64,000 nt of DNA from an uncultured Collinsella sp. GTDB lineage: Bacteria > Actinomycetota > Coriobacteriia > Coriobacteriales > Coriobacteriaceae. The stretch covers positions 139,648-203,647 of the forward strand of contig CATZLI010000006.1 of assembly GCA_958421275.1 (NCBI GenBank), given 5' to 3'. The position numbers were made by a program, and so were the translations under genes. Shown piece after piece: positions 1-7,693 of this stretch (position 1 is its first letter; every line of letters begins with the position of its first letter). The notes below the pieces were generated by a model. The model saw only the letters and a list, made by a program, of their open reading frames with translations, did no database searches and was not told the DNA's origin.

Positions 1-2
1 GG

Positions 3-110
3 CGCGCGCTCGCGCGCGTGAATGCGGGCGTGGCGGCGCTGGCCGACCGCGCAGTCGAAGTGGTATGCGGGATTCCCGTGTGGATGAAAGGCGAAGGACC
101 TACAAGGTGA
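3..110 (+). CDS. cobU: Adenosylcobinamide kinase/guanylyltransferase CobU, C-terminal end only
   Basis: The gene enters from the left edge, and only its last 35 codons are visible, in frame 3, ending at TGA 108-110. The tail contains VEVVCGIPVWMKG, which resembles the usual CobU ending (a beta strand, then GIP and a basic residue). CobU phosphorylates adenosylcobinamide and transfers GMP to it, giving the substrate of CobS. Its stop overlaps the proposed GTG start of cobS (107), so the two genes look translationally coupled. The identification rests on this short tail and the operon context. The same ending motif recurs in the CobU-like domain encoded at 871-1872. Confidence 0.65.
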   Translation, partial: RALARVNAGVAALADRAVEVVCGIPVWMKGEGPTR

Positions 111-874
111 AGATAGCAGAGGCAATCGGCGCGGCGTTCGGAACGTTCTCGCGCATCCCCGTCCCGAAATCGGCCTGGACCGATTTCGGGTCAACCCATG
201 CGCTTGCCGCGTTTCCCCTGGTGGGCCTTGCGGAAGGCTTCCTCATGACGGCGTGGGGACACGTTGCGAACCTGCTCGGCGTGCCCGCGACCATCGTCGC
301 GGCCGTGCTCGTGGCGCTGCCTGTGGCGGTGACGGGAGGCATCCACCTAGACGGGCTCTGCGACACCTCCGATGCGCTTGCAAGTTGGGCCCCGCGCGAG
401 CGAAAGCTCGAGATCATGCACGACCCGCGGGCGGGCGCCTTTGGGGTCATCGGTGTTGTTGTGTACCTTATTCTGCAGTTTTCCCTGTTCACCGCGCTGC
501 CGCTTACGACGGGGGCGTTCCTCGCGCTTCTGTGCTCGCTCGTGTTCTCCCGCGCGCTTTCGGGGCTCGCCGTAGAATGCTGGCCTGCCGCGCGGGCGGA
601 CGGCATGGCCGCGGGGCTCTCGCCTGCGAAGAAGCGCGCGGAGATCGTCGTGCCGCTTTGCGCTTTCGCTGCTGCTTCGGCTGCAGGGATGGTCGCGTGC
701 GCTCAGGCCGTCGGCGCCCTTATGGCGGTGGCGGGGCTTTTGGTGCTCGCGTGGTACCGCCATGTTGCCCTGTCCCGCTTCGGCGGGGTGACGGGTGATT
801 TGGCCGGATGGTTTCTGCAATGGGCCGAGCTCGCGATGCTTGCCATGCTGGTGGCGGGGGGCATGCTCCTATGA
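107..874 (+). CDS. cobS: Adenosylcobinamide-GDP ribazoletransferase (cobalamin synthase) CobS
   Basis: CobS is an integral membrane enzyme that joins adenosylcobinamide-GDP with alpha-ribazole (phosphate) to give adenosylcobalamin (phosphate). The protein of about 255 residues has the family features: an N-terminal TFSRIPVP segment, then GGIHLDGLCDTSDAL and HDPRAGAFG (metal and substrate motifs), followed by several hydrophobic segments. The start is taken as GTG 107, which overlaps the cobU stop as GTGA and gives the usual family length. An ATG at 65 would add 14 residues lying inside cobU. The stop overlaps the next ATG (871) as ATGA, so this is a tight operon. Confidence 0.93.
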   Translation: MKIAEAIGAAFGTFSRIPVPKSAWTDFGSTHALAAFPLVGLAEGFLMTAWGHVANLLGVPATIVAAVLVALPVAVTGGIHLDGLCDTSDALASWAPRERKLEIMHDPRAGAFGVIGVVVYLILQFSLFTALPLTTGAFLALLCSLVFSRALSGLAVECWPAARADGMAAGLSPAKKRAEIVVPLCAFAAASAAGMVACAQAVGALMAVAGLLVLAWYRHVALSRFGGVTGDLAGWFLQWAELAMLAMLVAGGMLL

Positions 875-1872
875 TTCTCGTGGTAGGTGGCGCGCATTCG
901 GGGAAGAGGACCTTCGTGCGCGAAAAGCTCGGGTTCGCGGCGGACGATTTCGTCGACGCGGCGCAGCTTGCGGAGGGCGGCGTGCCCGCGGCTTTTGCCG
1001 GCCGTGTCGCGTACCGTGCTGAGGAACTCGTACGCGCGCTCGACGCTGACCGGGCGCTCGAGCGGCTGATCGGCTTCGACGTAGTGATTCTGCCCTTGGT
1101 CGGCTCGGGGGTCGTCCCCATGCGCGCGGAAGACGCCCAATGGCGCGAGCGCGCGGGGCGCCTGGGATGCGCGCTCGCTGCGCGCGCCGACGTCGTCGTG
1201 CGCATGACGTGCGGGATACCCCAGGTCATCAAAGGAAACCTTGACGATGCGCCTCGAGGGACGCAGGGCGTGGGCGCGCCTTTGGAAGTCGTTTTCGTGC
1301 GCCATGGTGCCACGGCGGGCACGGAAGACCATCGCTACAGCGGGGCGGGCACCGACGAGCCCCTGTCGAGCGCGGGCGAGCGCGCTTTGCGCGACCTCGC
1401 GTGCGATCGTGACGCGTTCCGTGTTTTCACGAGCGGCATGGCCCGCACCGACCAGACGGCGCGCATCCTCTTCCCGAACGCGGACCTTATGGCGTGCCCC
1501 GGTCTGCGCGAGATGGATTTCGGCGACTTCGAGGGGCGAAGCGCCGCCGAGCTTAAAGAGGATGTGCGCTACCGCGCCTGGGTAAACTCCTGGTGCGAGA
1601 CGCGCTGTCCGCATGGCGAGGGCAAGAGCGATTTCACCCGCCGCGTCGTCGCGGCGTTTCGGGAGGCGTGCGAATTGGAGCGCGCCCAGGGGAGTGGGCG
1701 TGCCGTCTTCGTCGTTCACGCGGGTACCGTGAAAGCGCTGCTCTCCGAGCTAGCTGTCCCGAAAATGGGATATTTCGACGTGCATACCGAGCCGGGCGGT
1801 GCATGGGCCGCCACCTGGGATGGGCGCTGCCTTCGCGACGTTCGCCCCGCTTCGGGGGGCGATGCCCGGTGA
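871..1872 (+). CDS. CobU-like domain fused to a CobC-like histidine phosphatase
   Basis: The 333-residue protein has two parts. Residues 1 to about 125 look like a shortened CobU: a P-loop-like GGAHSGKR near the start and MTCGIPQVIKG at the end, matching the end of the true cobU just upstream. The P-loop residue after Lys is Arg rather than Ser/Thr, so kinase activity is doubtful. Residues of about 140-333 form a histidine phosphatase, with the catalytic VFVRHGAT, a second-shell FTSGMARTDQTA, and a late VFVVHAGT. In this context it probably acts as the alpha-ribazole-5'-phosphate or adenosylcobalamin-phosphate phosphatase (CobC role). ATG 871 overlaps the cobS stop, and its own stop overlaps cbiB. 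The phosphatase call is firm; the role of the CobU-like half is inference. Confidence 0.8.
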   Translation: MILVVGGAHSGKRTFVREKLGFAADDFVDAAQLAEGGVPAAFAGRVAYRAEELVRALDADRALERLIGFDVVILPLVGSGVVPMRAEDAQWRERAGRLGCALAARADVVVRMTCGIPQVIKGNLDDAPRGTQGVGAPLEVVFVRHGATAGTEDHRYSGAGTDEPLSSAGERALRDLACDRDAFRVFTSGMARTDQTARILFPNADLMACPGLREMDFGDFEGRSAAELKEDVRYRAWVNSWCETRCPHGEGKSDFTRRVVAAFREACELERAQGSGRAVFVVHAGTVKALLSELAVPKMGYFDVHTEPGGAWAATWDGRCLRDVRPASGGDAR

Positions 1873-2846
1873 TGACGATTCTTGCCGTCGCCGCCGGGTT
1901 CGCGGCCGACCTTGCCTTCGGCGACCCGCGCTGGCTTCCCCATCCCGTCGTCGCCATGGGGCGTGCGATCACGTGGGCCGAAGGCCGCCTGCGGGGCGCA
2001 TTCCCGCAAACGTCCGCGGGCACGCGCGCCGCAGGGCTTGTGCTCGCCGTGGCGCTTCCGCTTGCGTGTGGGCTTTTGACCTGGGTAATCTTGCATCTTT
2101 GCGGCATGGTTCACCCCGGCTTGCGCTTCGTGGCCGAGGCATGGGCGAGCTATCAGATTCTCGCGGCATGCGAGCTGCGCCGCCAGAGCCTGGCCGTGGC
2201 CCGCGCGTTCTCGAAGGGCGGCCTTGTCGCGGCGCGCGAAGCCGTCGGGCTCATCGTGGGACGCGACACGTCTGTTCTCGACGAGCAGGGCGTCGCGCGC
2301 GCCGCCGTGGAAACGGTAGCGGAGAATGCGAGCGACGGCGTCATCGCGCCGCTTTTCTACCTTATGATCGGGGGTGCGCCCTTGGGCATGGCGTACAAGG
2401 CGGTGAACACGCTCGACAGCATGGTGGGCTACAAAAACGAGCGCTACATCGACTTCGGTTGCGCCTCGGCGCGCCTCGACGATGCAGTGAACTGGATTCC
2501 CTCGCGCTTATCGGCCCTGCTTATGATCGCCGTGTGCCCGATCGTCGGGCTCGACGCGTGCGGGGCGGCGCGCATCTGGCGCCGCGACAGGCGTCTCCAT
2601 GCGAGCCCGAACGCGGCGCAGACCGAGTCAGCGTGCGCGGGCGCGCTTGGGCTGCGCCTGGCAGGACCCGCGGTGTATTTCGGCAAGCTCGTTGAGAAAC
2701 CGACGATAGGCGACGCGTTCCGCGAAATCGAGTGGGGCGACATCGCCCGGGCGACAAGGCTCATGCTCGCCGCGTCCGTATGCGCGCTCGTCGTCTTCGG
2801 CGCCGCGCGCGCGGCGGTCGTGCTCGCCGTGGGGGCGATGGTATGA
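1872..2846 (+). CDS. cbiB: Adenosylcobinamide-phosphate synthase CbiB
   Basis: CbiB is a membrane protein that attaches the aminopropanol (phosphate) arm to adenosylcobyric acid. The 324-residue protein begins with the typical FAADLAFGDPRWLPHPVVAMG and contains AVETVAENASDGVIAPLFY and AYKAVNTLDSMVGY, both family hallmarks, with several hydrophobic helices. The start is ATG 1872, overlapping the previous stop as TGATG; GTG 1869 directly before it is possible. It ends at 2846, where ATG 2843 of cobD overlaps as ATGA. Its position next to cobD fits the shared side-chain branch of the pathway. Confidence 0.95.
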   Translation: MTILAVAAGFAADLAFGDPRWLPHPVVAMGRAITWAEGRLRGAFPQTSAGTRAAGLVLAVALPLACGLLTWVILHLCGMVHPGLRFVAEAWASYQILAACELRRQSLAVARAFSKGGLVAAREAVGLIVGRDTSVLDEQGVARAAVETVAENASDGVIAPLFYLMIGGAPLGMAYKAVNTLDSMVGYKNERYIDFGCASARLDDAVNWIPSRLSALLMIAVCPIVGLDACGAARIWRRDRRLHASPNAAQTESACAGALGLRLAGPAVYFGKLVEKPTIGDAFREIEWGDIARATRLMLAASVCALVVFGAARAAVVLAVGAMV

Positions 2847-4066
2847 GGGAAGACCACGCCGCGCCCCGGGCTGCCGGGGGAATCCTGCGCGCCCGTACGC
2901 ATGGGGGCAGCTCGCAATCGCTCGGCATCGCTTGCGAAGGGGGCGCCTCCGACCTCATCGACTTCTCGGTGAACGTGAATCCGGCAGGCCCCTCGCCGCG
3001 CGCCGTCGCCGCAGCTTGCAAGGCGCTTTCTCGAATCGACGCCTACCCCGATAGGGAAAGCCGCGCCCTCGTTCGCGCCCTAGCGCGCACCCAGGGCATT
3101 CCCGAAGATACTATCGTTTGCGGCGCGGGCGCGTCCGACATCATCTGGCGGCTCGCCGCGGCGGTGCGCCCGAAACGCATCGTCGTGTGCGCGCCGACGT
3201 TCTCTGAATATGCGGAGGCGGCATCGTACTACGGCGCATGCGTGCAGGAGTTCCCGCTCTCCGAAGCGGATGACTTCGACGTGCCCGACTCCTTCGCCCG
3301 CGCGATCGAGGGGCCGGGAGACGTGGCGTACCTCTGCAATCCGAACAACCCGACGGGGCGCCTCGTCGACCCCCGCGTGATCGATGCCGCGGCTTGCCGC
3401 TGCGAGCAGGTGGGCGCACTGCTCGTCGTGGACGAGTGCTTCCTCGGATTTGCGCCCGACGCCCGCGAAAGGAGCGTGGCCGCACGCGCCGCGTGTTCGC
3501 ACCATGTGGCCGTGCTCTCCGCGTTCACCAAGCTCTACGGAATGGCAGGGTTGCGGTTGGGGTATCTGATCAGCGGAAACGCCCAACTCATCGAGGGGAT
3601 TCGCCGGGCGGGGCAGGCGTGGCCCGTCTCCTCGGTCGCCGAGGCCGCGGGCATCGCCGCCCTGGAAGACGTCGAATACGTCTCGCGCACGCGCGATGTA
3701 TTGGCGGGCGAGCGAGCGTGGCTTTCCCACGAGCTCTCCTCGCTCGGGCTTTCCGTCGTGCCGTCGGATGCGAACTTCCTTTTAGTCCGCACGCCGGCGA
3801 AAGACATCCCCGAACGCCTGTATAAACAGGGGGTTTTGGTCCGCACGTGCGACTCGTTTTCGGTACTGACCCGTTTCTGGTGCCGCGTCGCGGTGCGCAC
3901 GCGCAAGGAGAACGCCCGGCTTGCGATGGCTTTTAGCCGCGCGCTTCGGGCGGAAGGCGCATCGGGCGAAGGCGAACCCGACGAACGGGGCGGCGCTTCT
4001 TGCAGCAGCGCTATGGCGGGCGCGGATGGCCGAGGCTCGGAGAAGGAGGTCGATACCCTTGGGTAG
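2843..4066 (+). CDS. cobD: Threonine-phosphate decarboxylase CobD (HisC-like PLP enzyme)
   Basis: CobD makes (R)-1-amino-2-propanol O-2-phosphate, the arm that CbiB adds. The 407-residue protein is a fold-type I PLP aminotransferase-like enzyme: DFSVNVNPAGPSP near the N-terminus, YLCNPNNPTGRL, a DECFLGF strand, and SAFTKLYGMAGLRLGY containing the PLP-binding Lys. A histidinol-phosphate aminotransferase would look similar, and the cobalamin operon decides the call. The last 40 or so residues (Gly/Glu/Ser-rich) are unusual and run into the ribosome-binding region of cobQ. They may be unstructured. Confidence 0.88.
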   Translation: MREDHAAPRAAGGILRARTHGGSSQSLGIACEGGASDLIDFSVNVNPAGPSPRAVAAACKALSRIDAYPDRESRALVRALARTQGIPEDTIVCGAGASDIIWRLAAAVRPKRIVVCAPTFSEYAEAASYYGACVQEFPLSEADDFDVPDSFARAIEGPGDVAYLCNPNNPTGRLVDPRVIDAAACRCEQVGALLVVDECFLGFAPDARERSVAARAACSHHVAVLSAFTKLYGMAGLRLGYLISGNAQLIEGIRRAGQAWPVSSVAEAAGIAALEDVEYVSRTRDVLAGERAWLSHELSSLGLSVVPSDANFLLVRTPAKDIPERLYKQGVLVRTCDSFSVLTRFWCRVAVRTRKENARLAMAFSRALRAEGASGEGEPDERGGASCSSAMAGADGRGSEKEVDTLG

Positions 4067-5558
4067 GGCGAAGCCCATCATGATCCAGGGCACCATGTCG
4101 AACGCGGGGAAGAGCCTGCTTGCGGCGGGGCTGTGCCGTGTGCTTTCGCAGGACGGCCTGCGCGTGGCTCCCTTCAAGAGCCAGAACATGGCGCTCAACA
4201 GCGGTGTCACGGCCGATGGGCTCGAGATGGGGCGCGCCCAGATCATGCAGGCCGAGGCGTGCGGCATCGCGCCCGACGTGCGCATGAACCCCATCCTGCT
4301 TAAGCCCGAAAGCGGCCACCGAAGCCAGCTCATCGTGGCCGGCAAGGAGCAGGGAGCCTTCGCTGCGAGGGACTACTTCGCGCGAAAGAAGGCGCTCATG
4401 CCGCAGATTTTGGAGGCGTTCGATTCACTCGCGGAGGAAAACGACGTCATCGTTATCGAGGGCGCCGGCAGCCCCGCCGAAATCAACCTTGCCGAAAACG
4501 ACATCGTCAACATGGGGCTCGCGCGCGCCGTGTCCTCCCCCGTGCTGCTCGCGGGCGACATCGACCCAGGCGGGGTGTTTGCCCAGCTTTACGGTACGGT
4601 CGCGCTCCTTTCGCCCGAGGATCGCGCGCTTTTGCGGGGGCTTGTGGTAAACAAGTTCCGCGGCGATGTGGAAATCCTGCGCCCGGGTTTGGCCCCGCTC
4701 GAGAAGATGTGCGGGGTTCCCGTCGTGGGGGTCGTGCCGTATCTTACGCTCGACTTGGACGACGAGGACTCGCTCGCGCCGCGCCTATCTGTCCGCGAGG
4801 CGCGCGGCGTCATCGACGTCGCCGTCGTGCGTCTTCCGCATCTGTCGAACTTCACCGACTTCGACCCGCTTTCGCGCGTGCCCGGCGTGGGCGTGCGCTA
4901 CGTTTCCTCGACGACCGATCTGGGCCGACCCGACCTGGTGGTGCTCCCCGGCTCGAAGACCACGCTCGACGACGCGCGCTGGCTTGCGGCTAGCGGCATC
5001 GGAGCCTGTGTACGCGCGCTTTCGGGCGCGGGCACGCCGGTGCTCGGTATATGCGGAGGCTACCAGCTTTTGGGAGACGAGCTTTCCGACCCGCACGGCA
5101 GGGAAGGCGCTGGCACCGCGCGCGGGCTCGGGCTTATCCCTGCAAGTACGGTGTTCAAGGAGGAAAAGCGCCTCGCTCGGTCGGAACTGCGCATCACGGG
5201 CGCCCAAGGCGCGTTCTCGGTGTGGAACGGCATGACGGCGCGCGGGTACGAGATTCACGACGGCGAAACGATCGTCTCCTGCGCCCCTGCGGGCACGATT
5301 GGCGGCAAACCAGAAGGCGCGGCCTGCGGAAACGTGTTTGGAACCTATCTCCACGGCCTGTTCGACGAACCGGGGGTGGCGCTCGCCCTCGCGCGCTCGC
5401 TCGCGCGCATGCGTGGCCTGCCCGAGAGCGTCGTGGGTGCTGCGGGCGCGGCGTCCGCGGCCGATCACCGTGCGCGCGAGTTCGACCGCCTGGCCGACTC
5501 CGTGCGCGTGGCGCTCGACATGGAGTATGTCTACCGCATTATCGAGGAGGGCGTATGA
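4059..5558 (+). CDS. cobQ: Cobyric acid synthase CobQ/CbiP
   Basis: CobQ is a glutamine-dependent amidotransferase that amidates side chains b, d, e and g of adenosylcobyrinic acid a,c-diamide. The N-terminal ATPase has PIMIQGTMSNAGKSLL (P-loop), and the C-terminal class I glutaminase has the nucleophile motif LGICGGYQLLG and a late His in TYLHGLFD. I take the start as TTG 4059 because AGGAGGT lies at 4044-4050 with ideal spacing, giving 499 residues, the usual length. Longer frames opening upstream lie inside cobD. The start overlaps the cobD stop by 8 bp. Confidence 0.94.
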   Translation: MGRAKPIMIQGTMSNAGKSLLAAGLCRVLSQDGLRVAPFKSQNMALNSGVTADGLEMGRAQIMQAEACGIAPDVRMNPILLKPESGHRSQLIVAGKEQGAFAARDYFARKKALMPQILEAFDSLAEENDVIVIEGAGSPAEINLAENDIVNMGLARAVSSPVLLAGDIDPGGVFAQLYGTVALLSPEDRALLRGLVVNKFRGDVEILRPGLAPLEKMCGVPVVGVVPYLTLDLDDEDSLAPRLSVREARGVIDVAVVRLPHLSNFTDFDPLSRVPGVGVRYVSSTTDLGRPDLVVLPGSKTTLDDARWLAASGIGACVRALSGAGTPVLGICGGYQLLGDELSDPHGREGAGTARGLGLIPASTVFKEEKRLARSELRITGAQGAFSVWNGMTARGYEIHDGETIVSCAPAGTIGGKPEGAACGNVFGTYLHGLFDEPGVALALARSLARMRGLPESVVGAAGAASAADHRAREFDRLADSVRVALDMEYVYRIIEEGV

Positions 5559-6070
5559 TCCACGTGTATCATGGCGACGGCAAAGGCAAGACCACGGCGG
5601 CGATGGGCCTCGCCCTTCGCATGCTCGCCGCAGGCCGCCGCGTCGTCGTCGTGCAGTTCCTGAAAGACGGCGAAAGCGGGGAGGTGCGCCTGCTCGCCGA
5701 GCATTTCGGCGTGCCCGTGTTCGCGGGGAAGGCGTCGGACAAGTTTACCTGGTCCATGACGTCGGAAGAACTTGCCGCGACGCGCGAGCTGCACGATGGG
5801 AACCTCGCTTCCGCGCTCGCCGAGCTCGAGGGCGCGCAGGAGGGGCTGCTCGTGCTCGACGAGGCGCTCGACGCGCTTTCGAAGGGGCTTGTCGACGAGG
5901 CGCTCGTGGACCGCGCGCTCGATATGTCCGCGCGCGGCGTCGAAGTAGCGCTCACCGGGCGCGCGCCTTCCCGCAAGATCGTGGAGAAGGCCGACTACAT
6001 AACCGAGATGCGGTGCGAGAAACACCCCTACGCCCAGGGGATAGGTGCAAGGGAAGGAGTGGAGTACTAG
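5555..6070 (+). CDS. cobO: Cob(I)yrinic acid a,c-diamide adenosyltransferase CobO/BtuR
   Basis: This enzyme transfers adenosyl from ATP to the Co(I) corrinoid. The 171-residue protein starts MIHVYHGDGKGKTTAAMG (P-loop of the CobA/CobO/BtuR fold) and carries VVVVQFLKDGESGE, LLVLDEALDAL and a late ALTGRAP. ATG 5555 overlaps the cobQ stop as ATGA, so the order inside the operon is contiguous. It probably acts on cobyrinic acid diamide made upstream, and it could also serve salvage. Confidence 0.94.
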   Translation: MIHVYHGDGKGKTTAAMGLALRMLAAGRRVVVVQFLKDGESGEVRLLAEHFGVPVFAGKASDKFTWSMTSEELAATRELHDGNLASALAELEGAQEGLLVLDEALDALSKGLVDEALVDRALDMSARGVEVALTGRAPSRKIVEKADYITEMRCEKHPYAQGIGAREGVEY

Positions 6071-6712
6071 ATGGCTTCCAAGGAGATGGCGCCCGGCGAC
6101 ATCGAGCGGCGCAGCTTCGAGATCATCACCGAAGAGCTCGGCGGCCGCACGTTCCCGCCGCTTGAAGAGCCCGTCGTGAAGCGCGTCATCCACACCACTG
6201 CCGACTTCTCGTACGCCGATTCCCTCGTATTCACCCATGACGCCGCGCACTGTGCTCTCGACGCACTGCGCGCAGGGGCCACGGTGCTCACCGACACGAA
6301 CATGGCGCTCGCAGGCATAAGCAAGCCCACGCTCGCAAAGCTCGGCTGCAAGGCCGTGTGCTACATGGCCGACCCTAATGTCGCCGCGGCTGCGCGCGCC
6401 GCGGGCACGACTCGCGCCGTTGCGAGCATGGACAAAGCTTGCGGCATCGAGGGTCCGCTCATCGTGGCCGTCGGTAACGCCCCCACGGCACTTCTGCGCC
6501 TCGCCGAGCTCATGGACGCGGGGAAGATCGCGCCCGCGCTCGTCGTTGGGGTGCCGGTCGGGTTTGTGAACGTGGTCGAGGCGAAAGAGGAGCTACTCGC
6601 GCGACGCGTGCCGGCCATCGTCGCGAGGGGTCGCAAGGGCGGTTCGACCGTGGCGGCCGCCATTATGAACGCGCTGCTCTACCAGATCACGCGCCCAGGC
6701 GGCCCGAAGTGA
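6071..6712 (+). CDS. cbiC: Precorrin-8X (cobalt-precorrin-8) methylmutase CbiC
   Basis: CbiC moves a methyl group from C-11 to C-12 to give (cobalt-)hydrogenobyrinate. The 213-residue protein has the family motifs ERRSFEIITEE, VVKRVIHTTADF (with the conserved catalytic His), TDTNMALAGI, and a C-terminal GRKGGSTVAAAIMNALLY. ATG 6071 follows the cobO stop directly, with GGAG at 6061-6064. Its GTGA junction with the next gene keeps the operon continuous. Confidence 0.95.
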   Translation: MASKEMAPGDIERRSFEIITEELGGRTFPPLEEPVVKRVIHTTADFSYADSLVFTHDAAHCALDALRAGATVLTDTNMALAGISKPTLAKLGCKAVCYMADPNVAAAARAAGTTRAVASMDKACGIEGPLIVAVGNAPTALLRLAELMDAGKIAPALVVGVPVGFVNVVEAKEELLARRVPAIVARGRKGGSTVAAAIMNALLYQITRPGGPK

Positions 6713-7482
6713 CGGCGCCCGCATCCGCGCCGGCGCTGCGCATCTTCGCCGGCACCACCGAGGGCCGCCTTCTGTGCGAATGGGCGAGCGGGGCGGGCAT
6801 CCCCGCCCGTGCCTACGCGGCAACCGAGTACGGAGGCGAGCTTTTGGGCGAGCTTCCGGGCATCGAGGTGCATGCGAGCAGGCTCGACGAGGCCGACATG
6901 GAGCGCGAGCTTTCCGGCGCGCGCATCGTCGTCGACGCCACGCACCCCTTCGCTACGCTCGCAAGCGGCAACATCCGAGCCGCTTCGCTCGCCGTGGGTG
7001 TACCATGCCTGCGCCTTGCGCGCGCGGCCGAGGCGCTGCCCAAAGGCGTCGTGTCGGTCGCGTCGATCGCCTGCGCGGCGCGCTTTCTCTCCGAGAACCC
7101 GGGTCGCGCGCTTCTCACGACGGGGAGCAAGGAGCTTGCTCCCTATACGCGCGTCGCCGATTTCTCGGAGCGCTTCTTCGTGCGTGTGCTCCCGCTGCCC
7201 GGTGCTATAACGAAGTGCATCGACGCGGGGTTTTCGCCGTCGCACGTCATCGGCATGCAGGGGCCCTTCACCCGCGAGCTCAACGAGGCGATGCTTCGGC
7301 AGGTGGGAGCCCAGTGGCTTGTGACCAAGGACTCGGGAACCGTAGGCGGCACGGCCGAGAAGCTTGCCGCCGCGTGCGACGTGGGAGCGCGCTGCATCGT
7401 GGTCACCCGTCCCGCCGAGGGAGACGGGGCCCTTTCGCTTCGGGAAGTGGAAGACGCGCTCTTACGGGAGTTCGCGCGCTAG
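6709..7482 (+). CDS. cbiJ: Precorrin-6A (cobalt-precorrin-6A) reductase CbiJ/CobK
   Basis: CbiJ is an NAD(P)H-dependent reductase of the corrin ring. The protein of about 257 residues begins with LRIFAGTTEGRLL (family N-terminus) and contains VVDATHPFATLAS, LLTTGSKELAPY, FVRVLPLPGAI, VIGMQGPFTRELNEAM and VTKDSGTVGG, all typical of CobK/CbiJ. The start is GTG 6709, overlapping the cbiC stop. It is the last cobalamin gene visible here; the earlier ring-methylation genes are not in the window. Confidence 0.93.
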   Translation: MTAPASAPALRIFAGTTEGRLLCEWASGAGIPARAYAATEYGGELLGELPGIEVHASRLDEADMERELSGARIVVDATHPFATLASGNIRAASLAVGVPCLRLARAAEALPKGVVSVASIACAARFLSENPGRALLTTGSKELAPYTRVADFSERFFVRVLPLPGAITKCIDAGFSPSHVIGMQGPFTRELNEAMLRQVGAQWLVTKDSGTVGGTAEKLAAACDVGARCIVVTRPAEGDGALSLREVEDALLREFAR

Positions 7483-7528
7483 GCGCTCGCCGCGCCTGCG
7501 TTCCCTCCCGCCCGCGAGGAGGAGCGCC

Positions 7529-7603
7529 TCGAGCAAGCTCGAACCGTACAAGACCGTCATCCGCCAAAAGTTCGAGGACGACGCCCGGAACTGGCGCAAG
7601 TAG
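7529..7603 (+). pseudogene. Fragment of an IS21-type transposase (IstA-like)
   Basis: About 24 codons encode SKLEPYKTVIRQKFEDD and then WRK before TAG. This resembles the IstA segment just after the helix-turn-helix, where a K/PLDPYKP segment precedes a basic RKQRHTA motif. The preceding bases have no matching HTH, and the following bases lead into a palindromic repeat, so only a scar remains. It sits exactly between the cobalamin operon and the convergent exporter genes. The similarity is short and could be chance. Confidence 0.4.
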
Positions 7604-7612
7604 CCCTTCAAT

Positions 7613-7681
7613 AAGTTGCGGTGAAATAGTGTCTTTTTTTGCTGCTAGATAGCATATCCAGTCCCTAATTCACCGCAACTT
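7613..7681. repeat. Inverted-repeat element, AGTTGCGGTGAAATAG family, copy 1
   Basis: The 17-nt left arm (7613-7629, beginning AAGTTGCGGTGAAATAG) pairs with 7665-7681 with one mismatch around a 35-nt loop. It lies between convergent genes (cobalamin operon on +, exporter on -) and could end transcription from both sides. Two more copies with the same arm sequence occur at 23899-23965 and 24241-24307. Confidence 0.8.
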
Positions 7682-7693
7682 TTTGGTGGTGGC

